Notes: generated by a model not told the origin, from the letters alone. A DNA stretch of 64,000 nucleotides from Halothiobacillus sp. (GCA_016278265.1 JADQCE010000002.1:806001-870000), one strand, 5' to 3'; shown: positions 36,138 to 45,915, counted from the stretch's first letter. Numbers and translations: made by a program.

Positions 36138-39100
36138 ATGATCAATCGACTGATTTCAATGGCGCTCGCCAACCGGCTGCTGACACTGGTGCTGGTGCTC
36201 GCCTTGGCGGGCGGTGGCGTCTATTCCGTCCTGAAGGTGCCGATCGATTCCTTCCCGGATGTCACGCCCTCGATGGTGCAGATATATACCAGCAGCCCCG
36301 GCCTGTCGCCGGTGGACGTGGAAACCCAGGTCAGTTACCCGATCGAGATATCGATGTACGGGCTGCCCGGACTGGATCGGGTGCAGAGCACCTCGATCTT
36401 CGGATTGTCCCGGGTGAGCGTGTACTTCGAGGACGGTACCGACATCTACTTCGCTCGTCGCTTGGTGATGGAACGTCTCGCGGCGGCTCGCGAAGAGATT
36501 CCCGATGGGCTGGGCGATCCGCAGCTCGGTCCTATCACGTCGGGGCTTGGCCAGGTTTTCCTGTACGAAATCCGCAACAAGGAGGGGGCTGACCATTCCT
36601 TGATGGAGCGGCGGACCGCGCAGGACTGGATCGCCAAGCCGATGTTGCGCACGGTGCCCGGCGTGACCGGCGTGCTGTCGATCGGTGGGCAGCAGAAGCA
36701 GTACCAGGTGCGGCTGGACCAGAATGCGATGGTCGCGCGCGACATCACCGTTGCGGACGTCCGTAGCGCCATTGTGGCCAACAACCGCAACGTCGGCGCG
36801 TCGTTCATCAATCGCGGCGGCGAGGAGTACGTGGTCCGCGGTTACGGTTGGATCGATCCGGGCAAGCAGGGCCTGCAGGACATCCGCCGGATCCAGGTCA
36901 AGCGTGGCGCCAACGGTGAGCCGGTCTACCTCGATGACATCGCCGAGGTCGGATATGGTCCATCGATTCGCCGCGGCACGCTGGTGGCCAACGGCGAAGA
37001 GAGCGTCGGCGGGTATGTGCTCAAGCTGATCGGCAGCAACACCCAGGAGGTGCTCGCGGCGATCGAGGAACGGGTCAAGTCCATCCAGACCGCCTTGCCC
37101 GACGGCATGACCCTGGAACCCTTTTATTCACAGGGGCAACTGATCGAAAAGGCCGTCGGGACGGTGGAGAAGGCACTGCTCGAGGGCATGGTTCTCGTGT
37201 TGGTGCTGTTGTACTTCTTCCTCGGCAACTTGCGTTCGACGCTCATCGTGATCGCGACCCTGCCGCTGGCCGTGCTGGTTGCCTTCATCGCCATGAAGGT
37301 GACCGGCATGTCGGCCAACTTGATGAGTCTGGGTGGCCTTGCCATCGGCATCGGCATGATGGTCGACGGCGCCGTGGTGATGATGGAGAACATCTTTCGC
37401 CACATGGAGGAGAGGCGCGAAGAGCGCGTGCCACTGACGAGGCTGGTCGGCGAGGCCGCCCGCGAGGTGGCCCGCCCGATCGTGTTCGCCATCAGCATCA
37501 TCATCATCGTCTTCCTGCCGCTGTTCACGTTGCAGGGGGTCGAGGGCAAAATGTTCGCGCCAATGGCCTACACGATCTCGTTTGCCCTGGTCGGCGCGCT
37601 GGTCATGGCGCTGACCCTGGTGCCCGTGCTTTCCACACTGGTGTTCTCGAGTGACTCGGCACCCGCGGAGCCGCGGCTGGTCCGTTGGCTGCGGGCCGGG
37701 TACGTGCCGCTGCTCAAGCGTGCCATTGGGAAACCCAAGATCGTCTTCCTGATCGCGGTGGCCCTGTTCGGTTCGAGCCTGGCGCTGTTTCCGAAACTCG
37801 GCACGGAGTTCTCGCCGACGCTGCGTGAAGGCACGCTCATGGTCCGCTCGACCCTGCCGCCGGGGGCGAATCTCCCGACGTCGATCGATTACGCCGAGCG
37901 GATCGGAAAGGTGTTTTCCGAGTTCCCGGAGGTGACCGGCAGTTACGCCCGCGTCGGGCGAGCCGAGGTCGGCGGGGACCCTGAGCCGGTCAACGTGGTG
38001 GCCACGATCATCAACCTCAAGCCACTGGATGAATGGAGCAGCGGGCGTGACTACGAGGGGCTGCAGGCCGCCATGTCAGAGCGGGTCGACGAGATGTTGC
38101 CGGGCCTGGCGAACAACTTCTCGCAGCCCTTGCAGTTGCGTACCGACGAGCTGCTGTCCGGCGTGTTGGCCGAAGTCGTGATCAGCCTGTACGGCGAGGA
38201 TCTCGACCAGCTCGCCCGTTACGGCAAGGAGATCGAGGCGATCGCCAAGAATGTCGACGGGGCGGTTGACGTCCGCATGCAGCAGCAGGGCGGCAAGCCG
38301 CAGGTCGTGGTCCGGCCGGACCGTGAGCAACTGGCCCGCTACGGCATCCCGCTGGACACCGTGCTAAAGACGCTGGAAACCGGCGTGGGCGGTGCCACCG
38401 CCGGGCAGGTGTTCGAAGGCGTCCGCCGTTTCGACATCTTCATGCGCTTGAAGGAGCAGAGTCGTGACCAGGTGGATCAAATTGCCAATATGCAGTTGCG
38501 CACCGACGACGGCGCGCTGATCCCGCTCTCGCGGGTGGCGGATGTCGAAACCATCGTCGGGCCGAAGAAAGTGTCACGCTCGAATGCCAGTCGTCGTGTC
38601 TACGTGCAGCTCAACGTGCGCGGCCGTGATATGGGCGGTGTGGTTCAGGACATCCAGCAGCGCGTCGCCGACGAGGTGGACTTGCCGGCCGGCTACTACG
38701 TCGAGTACGGCGGCCAGTTCGAGAACCAGCAGCGAGCGATGAAGACGCTTTACGTGGTGGTGCCGATCACCCTGGCGCTGATCTTCCTGATGCTGTTCTC
38801 GGCGTTCGGTAGCTTGCGTTACGCCACGTTGATCTTCCTCAACGTGCCGTTTGCCGTCACTGGCGGGATATTCGCCCTGTGGATTTCCGGGTTGTACCTG
38901 TCGGTGCCCGGTGCCGTGGGCTTTATCGCCGTGTTCGGCGTGGCGGTGCTCAACGGCGTAGTGATGGTGTCCTACATCAACCAACTGCGTGAACGGGGCA
39001 TGGAGATTGCCGACGCGGTGCGCACTGGGGCCGAGCACAGGCTGCGTCCGGTCCTGATGACCGCCTCGGTGGCCATTCTGGGTCTGATTCCATTGCTTCT

Positions 39101-39245
39101 GGCCAATGGCATCGGCTCGAACGTCCAGCGCCCGCTTGCCGCGGTGGTGATTGGCGGCCTGGTGACCTCGACACTGCTGACGTTGCTTGTCCTGCCAAGC
39201 GTGTATCGCTGGTTCGCCGTGCCGCGGCGTGACGTCGACGTCTAA
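36138..39245 (+). CDS. czcA: CzcA-type heavy-metal efflux RND transporter
   Basis: A 1035-aa inner-membrane proton/cation antiporter (HME-RND), with 12 hydrophobic helices and two large periplasmic loops. The N-terminus SVLKVPIDSFPDVTP and the helix-4 motif GMMVDGAVVMMENIF (about residue 410, with the proton-relay aspartate) are typical of Co/Zn/Cd exporters rather than the Cu/Ag branch. GGGAGGCGGC precedes the ATG at 36138; an upstream ATG would overlap czcB and add an unrelated leader. It exports metal from periplasm or cytoplasm through CzcBC. Confidence 0.93.
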   Translation: MINRLISMALANRLLTLVLVLALAGGGVYSVLKVPIDSFPDVTPSMVQIYTSSPGLSPVDVETQVSYPIEISMYGLPGLDRVQSTSIFGLSRVSVYFEDGTDIYFARRLVMERLAAAREEIPDGLGDPQLGPITSGLGQVFLYEIRNKEGADHSLMERRTAQDWIAKPMLRTVPGVTGVLSIGGQQKQYQVRLDQNAMVARDITVADVRSAIVANNRNVGASFINRGGEEYVVRGYGWIDPGKQGLQDIRRIQVKRGANGEPVYLDDIAEVGYGPSIRRGTLVANGEESVGGYVLKLIGSNTQEVLAAIEERVKSIQTALPDGMTLEPFYSQGQLIEKAVGTVEKALLEGMVLVLVLLYFFLGNLRSTLIVIATLPLAVLVAFIAMKVTGMSANLMSLGGLAIGIGMMVDGAVVMMENIFRHMEERREERVPLTRLVGEAAREVARPIVFAISIIIIVFLPLFTLQGVEGKMFAPMAYTISFALVGALVMALTLVPVLSTLVFSSDSAPAEPRLVRWLRAGYVPLLKRAIGKPKIVFLIAVALFGSSLALFPKLGTEFSPTLREGTLMVRSTLPPGANLPTSIDYAERIGKVFSEFPEVTGSYARVGRAEVGGDPEPVNVVATIINLKPLDEWSSGRDYEGLQAAMSERVDEMLPGLANNFSQPLQLRTDELLSGVLAEVVISLYGEDLDQLARYGKEIEAIAKNVDGAVDVRMQQQGGKPQVVVRPDREQLARYGIPLDTVLKTLETGVGGATAGQVFEGVRRFDIFMRLKEQSRDQVDQIANMQLRTDDGALIPLSRVADVETIVGPKKVSRSNASRRVYVQLNVRGRDMGGVVQDIQQRVADEVDLPAGYYVEYGGQFENQQRAMKTLYVVVPITLALIFLMLFSAFGSLRYATLIFLNVPFAVTGGIFALWISGLYLSVPGAVGFIAVFGVAVLNGVVMVSYINQLRERGMEIADAVRTGAEHRLRPVLMTASVAILGLIPLLLANGIGSNVQRPLAAVVIGGLVTSTLLTLLVLPSVYRWFAVPRRDVDV

Positions 39246-39261
39246 CCATAGGAGACCCACC

Positions 39262-39585
39262 ATGAAGGAAATCAAGGCGTACATTCGCCAACCCATGACC
39301 GATGCGGTCGTGGATGCCTTGGAGGCCATGCCGGGGATTCCCGGCGTGGCTGTCACGCCCACCTACGGATTTGGCCACGTCGTCGATGATGGTCAGACGG
39401 CACGCGTGGAGATGACAAGACTGGAGATCGAGGTGCCCGATGCGATCGCCGACTCGGTGGTGGATTGCGTGCGCGAACACGCCCGCACCGGGGCGGGGCA
39501 CGTCGGTGATGGCCGGATTTACGTCACCGAGCTCGCGCACGCCGTTCGCATCGCGGACGGCGCCGAAGGAGAGGCGGCGTTCTAA
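39262..39585 (+). CDS. P-II-like protein of a metal-efflux operon
   Basis: A 107-aa protein starting MKEIKAYIRQPMTDAVVDAL, which follows the GlnB/GlnK fold, and ending with the P-II-like GAGHVGDGRIYVTELAHAVR. The T-loop region (about residues 36-52) is short and lacks the uridylylated tyrosine context of true GlnB. Such P-II-like proteins next to czcA genes are known as a group, but their role is poorly defined; nucleotide or metal sensing is likely. It follows czcA by 16 bp with AGGAG 9 bases before the ATG, so it is in the operon. Confidence 0.75.
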   Translation: MKEIKAYIRQPMTDAVVDALEAMPGIPGVAVTPTYGFGHVVDDGQTARVEMTRLEIEVPDAIADSVVDCVREHARTGAGHVGDGRIYVTELAHAVRIADGAEGEAAF

Positions 39586-39767
39586 GGAATAGATTCCCAG
39601 ACGTGGTAACTGGTTACTGATCTCTCGTTCGCGGGGGGCGAGCCGGCATGACAGCGGATTACCGGCCGCCCATCAGTCGGCTGGGTGTAATCAGTGAACA
39701 ACCTGATGGCTTTACACATCTAGGGGCCCTGAAAGGTGGGCCATCGTCCTTACGTGGGGTACTTTGA

Positions 39768-40664
39768 ATGAACAAATCTTGTGACAGCGCTTGTGGCAGC
39801 GATGCAGAGGTTTCGGAGGATACGAGTGCGCAGGCCGCCTCCAAAGCTTCAGGGGCGTGGATCAGCAGGTATGACGTGCCGAAGATGGATTGTCCATCAG
39901 AAGAGCGAATGATTCGCTTGGCCTTGAGCGGTTTTAACGAGATTCGAACATTGTCGTTCGATTTGTCGAACCGCCGGTTGGAGGTCGTTCACGATGGCGA
40001 GCCTGCCCCGATCACGTCAAAGCTGGTGACCTTGGGGCTGGGCGCTTCGCTTCAAGGTACCACTGTTGCCGACACAGCGACAATCAAGGCCGTGGAGTCC
40101 TCTGCGCCGTCTGCAACACAAGAATCCGGCACTTTGCGTTGGTTGCTCGGGATCAACGCGGTTTTGTTTGTGGTGGAGCTGACAGCCGGCCTGATCGCTC
40201 AGTCCACTGGCCTGATTGGCGAATCACTCGACAATTTTGCTGATGCGGCGGTCTATGGGCTTGCTCTTTATGCGGTTGGACATAGCGTAAAAATGCAGGT
40301 GCGTGCCGCCCACCTCGCCGGCATCTTGCAATTTATTCTGGCTATTGGCGTACTCGCGGAGGTGTTTAGGCGCTTTGTGTTCGGCAGTGAACCTGAATCA
40401 CTGGTGATGATTGTTATTGCGTTCGTCGCATTGATTGCCAACACAACGGCTCTGTTACTGATATCGAAACACCGAAATGGCGGGGCTCATATGAAGGCGA
40501 GCTGGATATTTTCGGCGAATGACGTAGTGATCAACGTGGGCGTCATTACCGCCGGAGCCCTGGTCGCTTGGACTGGGTCGAATTATCCGGACCTGATTAT
40601 CGGCACCATTGCGGGGATAGTTGTGCTTAACGGTGCAAGACGTATTCTGGCGCTCAAGGCTTGA
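39768..40664 (+). CDS. Cation transporter with HMA-like N-terminal domain (CDF-related)
   Basis: A 298-aa protein. The N-terminal third (residues 28-95) resembles a heavy-metal-associated fold with RYDVPKMDCPSEERMIR, in which the usual CxxC is reduced to one cysteine, and carries an extra cysteine pair at the start (CDSAC). The rest has about six helices of the CDF type, with GLIGESLDNFADAAVYGLAL and FSANDVVINVGVITAGALVA, whose aspartates are the probable metal site. These proteins accompany czc clusters and move zinc, cobalt or cadmium. Start at the ATG at 39768. The 182 bp before it hold no further gene. Confidence 0.8.
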   Translation: MNKSCDSACGSDAEVSEDTSAQAASKASGAWISRYDVPKMDCPSEERMIRLALSGFNEIRTLSFDLSNRRLEVVHDGEPAPITSKLVTLGLGASLQGTTVADTATIKAVESSAPSATQESGTLRWLLGINAVLFVVELTAGLIAQSTGLIGESLDNFADAAVYGLALYAVGHSVKMQVRAAHLAGILQFILAIGVLAEVFRRFVFGSEPESLVMIVIAFVALIANTTALLLISKHRNGGAHMKASWIFSANDVVINVGVITAGALVAWTGSNYPDLIIGTIAGIVVLNGARRILALKA

Positions 40665-40895
40665 CTACGGTGCTTTGCATCTATTGCGTTTGGCGGGGAC
40701 TTTCTCGTTCCTCAACCTCCCCACGTTCAACGAGTCTTCAATGCCCTCCAGTCATTGGGGTGCGATTCAAAGATGGCGGCCATCCACAATGGCGGCGAGG
40801 TGAGTGCAAGGGGGCGCATGCGCCGACAGACCGGGTTTTCTGATTCAACGGGGTCAATAGTGTTGGGTCATTAGATGAGAGCAAAAGGAGGACAC

Positions 40896-41810
40896 ATGGG
40901 ACATCATCACGATCATCCCCACCTTGACCCCAGTTCTGGCGATCGTCGAGTGAGCATCGCCATCTGGGCCAACGGCATACTCACCGTTGCCCAGATAGTC
41001 GGGGGCATTCTCGCGGGGAGCCTCGCGCTGATCGCGGATGCTCTGCATAATTTCTCCGACATGGCAGCGCTTGTCATTGCCTACGCTGCCCGCAAGATCG
41101 CGCGACGCCCGCCAGACGCGACGATGACGTTTGGCTACGCCCGAATCGAGATCGTCGCCGCCCTGATCAACTACACCACCCTGATTCTGGTTGGCGCCTA
41201 TCTGATTTACGAAGGCACGATGCGTCTGATCGACCCGCCCGAGATTCAGGGCTGGATCATCGTGATCATCGGCATGGTCGCTCTTCTCGTCGATGCGCTA
41301 ACGGCCTTGCTCACCTGGTCGATGCAGAAACATAGCGTCAACATTCGCGCGCTTTTCCTGCATAACCTCTCCGATGCGCTTGCATCCATTGCCGTGATCG
41401 TCGGCGGGGCACTGATCCTGCTGTACGACATGCGCTGGGTAGACCCCGCGATCACGATCGGTATCGCGCTCTATATTCTTTATCTCGCCTTCAGCGAGAT
41501 CGGGGGACCGATCCGGACGCTGATGCTGGGTTCGCCGCCCGATATCGACGGTCAGTCAGTCATTGAAACCCTGCGTGGCGTCGACGGTGTCCATGATGTC
41601 CACCACGTTCACTTGTGGCAGATGCAGGAAAACGCCGCCGCGCTCGACTGCCATGTGGTTGTCAAGGAAGCCGATTGGTCGCGACTCGAGGCAATCAAGG
41701 CGGATATCAAGGATCGGTTGAAGACACGCTTCGACATCGGCCATTCCAGCCTGGAATTCGAGCACATCGATCACGCCCACCAGGGTGCCAACCTTTATGG
41801 GCATGAGTGA
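40896..41810 (+). CDS. czcD: CDF-family metal exporter, CzcD type
   Basis: A 304-aa cation diffusion facilitator that exports zinc, cobalt or cadmium in exchange for protons. The N-terminus is metal-binding (MGHHHDHPHLD), six helices follow, and the metal site is visible as ALIADALHNFSDMAAL (about 45) and LFLHNLSDALASIAV (about 155). The C-terminal cytoplasmic domain has VHDVHHVHLWQM. AAGGAGG lies 5 bases before the ATG at 40896, seven codons inside the longest frame. Confidence 0.9.
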   Translation: MGHHHDHPHLDPSSGDRRVSIAIWANGILTVAQIVGGILAGSLALIADALHNFSDMAALVIAYAARKIARRPPDATMTFGYARIEIVAALINYTTLILVGAYLIYEGTMRLIDPPEIQGWIIVIIGMVALLVDALTALLTWSMQKHSVNIRALFLHNLSDALASIAVIVGGALILLYDMRWVDPAITIGIALYILYLAFSEIGGPIRTLMLGSPPDIDGQSVIETLRGVDGVHDVHHVHLWQMQENAAALDCHVVVKEADWSRLEAIKADIKDRLKTRFDIGHSSLEFEHIDHAHQGANLYGHE

Positions 41811-41846
41811 CCGGCCCATGAGCGCTCGAGTCGCCGGAATCGTCCC

Positions 41847-41883
41847 GGGGGCTCATCCATTCCGGGGGCGGATGGGCCCGGGG
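41847..41883. other. Hairpin between convergent cargo genes
   Basis: GGGGCTCATCC and GGATGGGCCCG form a stem with one G-U pair. It lies 36 bp after czcD and 100 bp before the end of the convergent arsenic-type gene. There is no T run, so it is at best a weak terminator. Confidence 0.35.
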
Positions 41884-41982
41884 TAATGCGCTGTCGTTAC
41901 CCCGAATTCCGCAGGAAATCGTGTTCGAAACGGTCGACCGGGCGGCCGGGCAAGGTTCGGTGGTGAGCCGTCTTGCTTTCTA

Positions 41983-42972
41983 TTAATCGGTTGCGTCGGG
42001 GATCAGGCGGTTGGGAATCCAGTGCAGGTAGGCGGCCATGCCGAACAGCTCGATAAGCGACTGGAAAACGATCACCACGATCGCTGCTTGCCAGGCCTCG
42101 GGCAAGGCCAGGGCGATCGGCAGCATGACGAACGAGTTTCGTGTGCCGAAGCTGAAGGCCAACGTCCGGGTGGACCGGTCGCGAAGACCGAAGAGCCGGC
42201 CGAGGCCTTTGCCCAGAAAGGCGGCGGCGACCAGGTAGACGATGAAAATGAGGGCCACCTGGAAAAGCACCCCGGTGAGATCAGAGACCGTCGCGACCTG
42301 TGAGGCGGCAATGACGAAGACGACCATTGCCAGCAGCGGCACGGGCAGCAGGCCCAGCCCATCGACCAACGTCTTGGCCCTGGGGCGACGCTCGGCCAAT
42401 TGCTCGGTGATCCAGGCGAGAACCAGGGGGGTAAGTATCAACCCGGCGAACGCGGTCAGCAGGTGGGTGCTGAGTGCCGCCTCGACCAGGTCGCTGCCGA
42501 GAAACAGCCACAGGTAGATCGGAAGCGCCAGCAACTGCATCAGCAGCAAGACCGGCGTGGAGGCGATCGCCCGGGCGGTGTCACCCCGACCGAGGTGGGT
42601 GAAGCTGATGAACCAGTCGGTGCAGGGAACGAGGAGTACCAGCATCACGCCGAGCTGGACGGCCGGCGACAGCGGCAAGGTAGACACCAATCCGCCGACC
42701 AGCAACGGGATTACCACGAAATTGCCGACCAGCAGGGCTCCCAGAAAGCGCAAGTCGGCCAGCCCCTGACCGACGTGAACCAGAGGCACTTGCGTGAACG
42801 TGGCATACAAGAGGGCGCCGAGTAGCGGCCAGAGCAGCGGGTCGAGCCGGGCGGCGGTCTCGGGTTGGCCAAGGCCCAGCCCCAGGCCCGCCGAGATGGC
42901 GATGAGGTAGACCCATACCTGGTGGCGTTCCATCCAGTCGCGCATTGCAATCGATCGTCCAAATAGCGGCAT
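41983..42972 (-). CDS. Arsenic resistance-type transporter (ACR3/BASS superfamily)
   Basis: A 329-aa membrane protein with ten hydrophobic helices of the bile acid:sodium symporter superfamily. The segment MLVLLVPCTDWFISFTHLGR (about residue 125) holds the cysteine and aspartate context seen in arsenite exporters and their relatives. The half-repeat GTRNSFVMLPIALALPE lies near residue 280. The ATG at 42972 (MPLFGRSIAM), with AGGGA 4 bases upstream, is chosen; ATG 42945 is an alternative. No arsR or arsC is nearby, so the true substrate is uncertain. It is the only minus-strand cargo gene. Confidence 0.7.
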   Translation of the reverse strand: MPLFGRSIAMRDWMERHQVWVYLIAISAGLGLGLGQPETAARLDPLLWPLLGALLYATFTQVPLVHVGQGLADLRFLGALLVGNFVVIPLLVGGLVSTLPLSPAVQLGVMLVLLVPCTDWFISFTHLGRGDTARAIASTPVLLLMQLLALPIYLWLFLGSDLVEAALSTHLLTAFAGLILTPLVLAWITEQLAERRPRAKTLVDGLGLLPVPLLAMVVFVIAASQVATVSDLTGVLFQVALIFIVYLVAAAFLGKGLGRLFGLRDRSTRTLAFSFGTRNSFVMLPIALALPEAWQAAIVVIVFQSLIELFGMAAYLHWIPNRLIPDATD

Positions 42973-43075
42973 GATATCCCTGTGAAAGACATCGAGGCCG
43001 GTGTTTTCGTATGGGGCGCCGGTTACCCGTCGTTCGGGTGGTGTCGGCCACGGCAAACCGTAATATCCTCCGGGC

Positions 43076-43165
43076 ATGAGTGATGCCGATCTTCCCCTGG
43101 TGATTGCCGGCCCAATGCTGCGCCGGCTTGGCCGGCGACAGTTGATCCTGACACTGGTGATCTCC
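43076..43165 (+). pseudogene. Possible 5' remnant of a PhoD-like phosphatase gene
   Basis: The first ~20 codons (MSDADLPLVIAGPMLRRLGR) resemble the start of alkaline phosphatase D-like proteins (a DLPL.LAGP.LRR pattern); similarity then stops and no phosphatase body follows. It probably marks a junction where cargo was cut and joined. The rest of the 42973-43428 interval has no gene I recognise. Confidence 0.35.
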
Positions 43166-43428
43166 GTCCTTGCAAACTTCCGGGGATGCGGTGTTCTGTC
43201 CAGAGCGATGCTCCTGGCTGATTGTCCCAGTAGTTCGGCTGATGCTTCCTGCGAGTGCCAGTCTGTTGGTACGGTCGCTCGTGCGGAGGTATTGGTAATG
43301 CCTACCTGTCGACTCATTCAGACAGGCGTGGGCGGCCTGTTTTGCACTGACAGGTTGAGTGAGTATGGCAAGTTTGGGAGTTGGCGTCTGGATCCTTAAT
43401 TCCACAGATTTTGGAAATAACGAGTAGC

Positions 43429-45915
43429 CTAGTCATTTTGTGGAAGGATCGCCTGAACTCCAATCTCGTGGTCGAACATGTAATTGCTGAATTCATCCAC
43501 CCCCGGGCCGGAAATTGGAGAAAGCTTGCCAAGACGTATGGCGTTGCCGATATCTTGCCGCGTCTTCCCAGTCAGGTTTGCTAATTCCTGTGTGCTGACT
43601 GCAAAACCCCGTAACGCTTTGATGCGTTCCAGATCTCCTCGCTTGGCATAGCGACCACCGAGACCATCGTCAACAAGTACAAGGCGTTTGGGCTTGAGCC
43701 AGTCGATTTCAAGGCGACGCTTGGCAATCCCTAGCCACTTCGTCACATGCTCTAGTCCGACGAGTTCTTTGTTATCCTGGTACGCTTCTAGATAGGCTGT
43801 TACTGTTTCTCGAGAGAAGAAACGCTTATTGCCGAGCGCGCCGCCATGCTCCAACGGTTTTAGGAATCCGCCCTTCACAAGGCGGGCGACTTTCTGGACG
43901 CTTATATTGCCCAACAACTTAGCCACATCTTCGGAATCCATATAACGGGTCTCAGCTTCAGCACGAAGACTTCGCTCACCTTTTTTTGGCCGGCCTGCGC
44001 GAGTTCTATATATCGTATTGCGCTTGATTTCGGACATGTCTAGTTGGTCAACCTGGCGCCGGGGGAATACATAGATTAGGCCACTGTCTATTCCAGGGCC
44101 AGATACTGGCGTCGCACCCGCATTCATGAGGCGTTCAGCTAAGTTTGTGACATTAAAGCCATGTTTTGTGGCAATCTCCCGGGCCAAAACATACTGCTTT
44201 CGGAAGTGAATTAATTCCAATTTTGTGATGTAGCGCTGGGGGGTTCGATGATTGATCTTACGCCTCTGGAATTGGATCAATCCGTTCGCCATGAGTTGGT
44301 AAACAGCACTCTTGTAGAGGTTGAGTTTTCTGGTTAAGTCATCCACCGTGAGCAAATTATCCCGATCAGGATCATTTATCCCGATAAAACGTAGTAGGGA
44401 GGCCTTGTCGAGATATATCCCTAAGAGACCTAGCTCCTTGTCGAATCCGACAACATTTATAATTCCGTCTAATGTTGCTTGAATTATTTGTGAAAATTTC
44501 TTGGTGGACGAGTTCTTGTGCGTTTTAAGGTACTCAGAAACTGCTACACTGCCTCGACGATCCTCGTTGCTTAATAGGACGTTTCGTTCGTCAATCTTGG
44601 CCAACATCTGGTTGAGGGTCATAGCATCGATTAGAATGTCTCGGTAGCCGTCGATCTGAGGTCCGCGAAAAGCTTTGATGACTTCGGCACTAAGCAGGAG
44701 TTTGGCATTATGAGGCGAAATGCCAAGGATGTGCGCGGCTTCCTTTAGGGTAACGAGTTGATCTAAAGTGTTCTTTAAACCTATGACGTCTTTGAAAAAG
44801 TAACAACCATCCTCTTGGGGGTCTGGCAAATGGTGCTTAGCAAGTGATGCAAAACTCGGAGCTGTTACATCGAGTAGCCCGATTGTTGATTTCGACCCTA
44901 TCAGACCGAGAGTTTCAGGTTTTCTAGGTGGGTCGAGGGGGGAGATTGCTCGGGCCTCATCCGAGGCAATAAAATCGTGGAACTTGTCCATTATTGTGTT
45001 ATAGACCGCCGGTTGCTCATCTTTATAGGGGAAGCGGTCTAGGGTCATGCTCACACGGTGCATGAGTGCAGAAGTGCTAAAAAAAGGGAATTTGGCGCGC
45101 TCAACTTTAATGACGTCTCTCAAGAATATTTCGAAGCTTAGAGGCCATTGAGAGAAGGGCGCGAAGGCTGTAGCCACATCGTTACGGCGCTCCTCGACCG
45201 GACAGTCCCTAATGCCAAGCGTGGCGCCTGACCAAGGCCGTTTCTTGGTGAGCATGTAACCTATATGGAGTAGCGCTCCAAGTGAGGCCATGTCTCTGAC
45301 AAGGGGGTGATCAGTTATCGTCCCCGTTTCAATGCACTCGGCCACCATGCGCGATACGAGGAGCTTCTCCTCATCTGCACTGACGGGCTTGACAGCCGTG
45401 AGATCCGCGTTGCACCGGCACTTGGACACACTTGGTCTCGCCCAGTTGATATACTCTCCGCATGCCGTGCATAAACTGGTCAGCTCAATCCCATGCGCGT
45501 GACAGGCGGTATAGGGTGCGAGGTCCCATAGTTGCCGGTGATATTCACTCTCTGTAAGGCACTTAACGCAAACAGCGGGTTTTCGGAATGAGAGCAGGTT
45601 GCTTGGGACCTGGGCTAGGCCGACTCTCAGCCGAAGTTCGGAGTCTGTTGAAACTGGTTGATAGCTCAGTCCCTCAAGGCTTTCACTCGTCTTGTCGACG
45701 ATCGCGGCCAAGGGTTTGAGGTTAGCCTGGCCTTTGGCGATGGGTGGGATGCGTGAAAGCCAGCTATTGCTATTAGCCAAACCGGTCAGCCCAAGGATCA
45801 CACTGGGCGAGTCATACGCATTGGCTTCAGTTAGGCGTACTAGGTAACCCGGCAGACTTTCGTCCGACATCGGGGCTGGTCGGATTAGCAGTTTTCGTCT
45901 GGCCGTCTGCGTCAT
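43429..45915 (-). CDS. tniQ: TniQ/TnsD-family target-selection protein, long form
   Basis: An 828-aa protein, last of the tns genes. The N-terminal part is a TniQ domain starting RPAPMSDESLPGYLVRLTEA, with a zinc finger formed by CVKC (about 115), CHAHG (about 138), CTACGEY (about 148) and CRC (about 165). The C-terminal half is a string of helix-turn-helix modules near residues 387, 535, 600, 675, 735 and 790. Two of them carry the same PxSGPGxD element (about 605 and 803), and a third has GPQIDGY. Such proteins read a fixed attachment site and recruit the ATPase. The unusually long DNA-reading part suggests an extended target, presumably the 3' end of nrdB. It starts 19 bp after tnsC ends. 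Confidence 0.85.
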   Translation of the reverse strand: MTQTARRKLLIRPAPMSDESLPGYLVRLTEANAYDSPSVILGLTGLANSNSWLSRIPPIAKGQANLKPLAAIVDKTSESLEGLSYQPVSTDSELRLRVGLAQVPSNLLSFRKPAVCVKCLTESEYHRQLWDLAPYTACHAHGIELTSLCTACGEYINWARPSVSKCRCNADLTAVKPVSADEEKLLVSRMVAECIETGTITDHPLVRDMASLGALLHIGYMLTKKRPWSGATLGIRDCPVEERRNDVATAFAPFSQWPLSFEIFLRDVIKVERAKFPFFSTSALMHRVSMTLDRFPYKDEQPAVYNTIMDKFHDFIASDEARAISPLDPPRKPETLGLIGSKSTIGLLDVTAPSFASLAKHHLPDPQEDGCYFFKDVIGLKNTLDQLVTLKEAAHILGISPHNAKLLLSAEVIKAFRGPQIDGYRDILIDAMTLNQMLAKIDERNVLLSNEDRRGSVAVSEYLKTHKNSSTKKFSQIIQATLDGIINVVGFDKELGLLGIYLDKASLLRFIGINDPDRDNLLTVDDLTRKLNLYKSAVYQLMANGLIQFQRRKINHRTPQRYITKLELIHFRKQYVLAREIATKHGFNVTNLAERLMNAGATPVSGPGIDSGLIYVFPRRQVDQLDMSEIKRNTIYRTRAGRPKKGERSLRAEAETRYMDSEDVAKLLGNISVQKVARLVKGGFLKPLEHGGALGNKRFFSRETVTAYLEAYQDNKELVGLEHVTKWLGIAKRRLEIDWLKPKRLVLVDDGLGGRYAKRGDLERIKALRGFAVSTQELANLTGKTRQDIGNAIRLGKLSPISGPGVDEFSNYMFDHEIGVQAILPQND

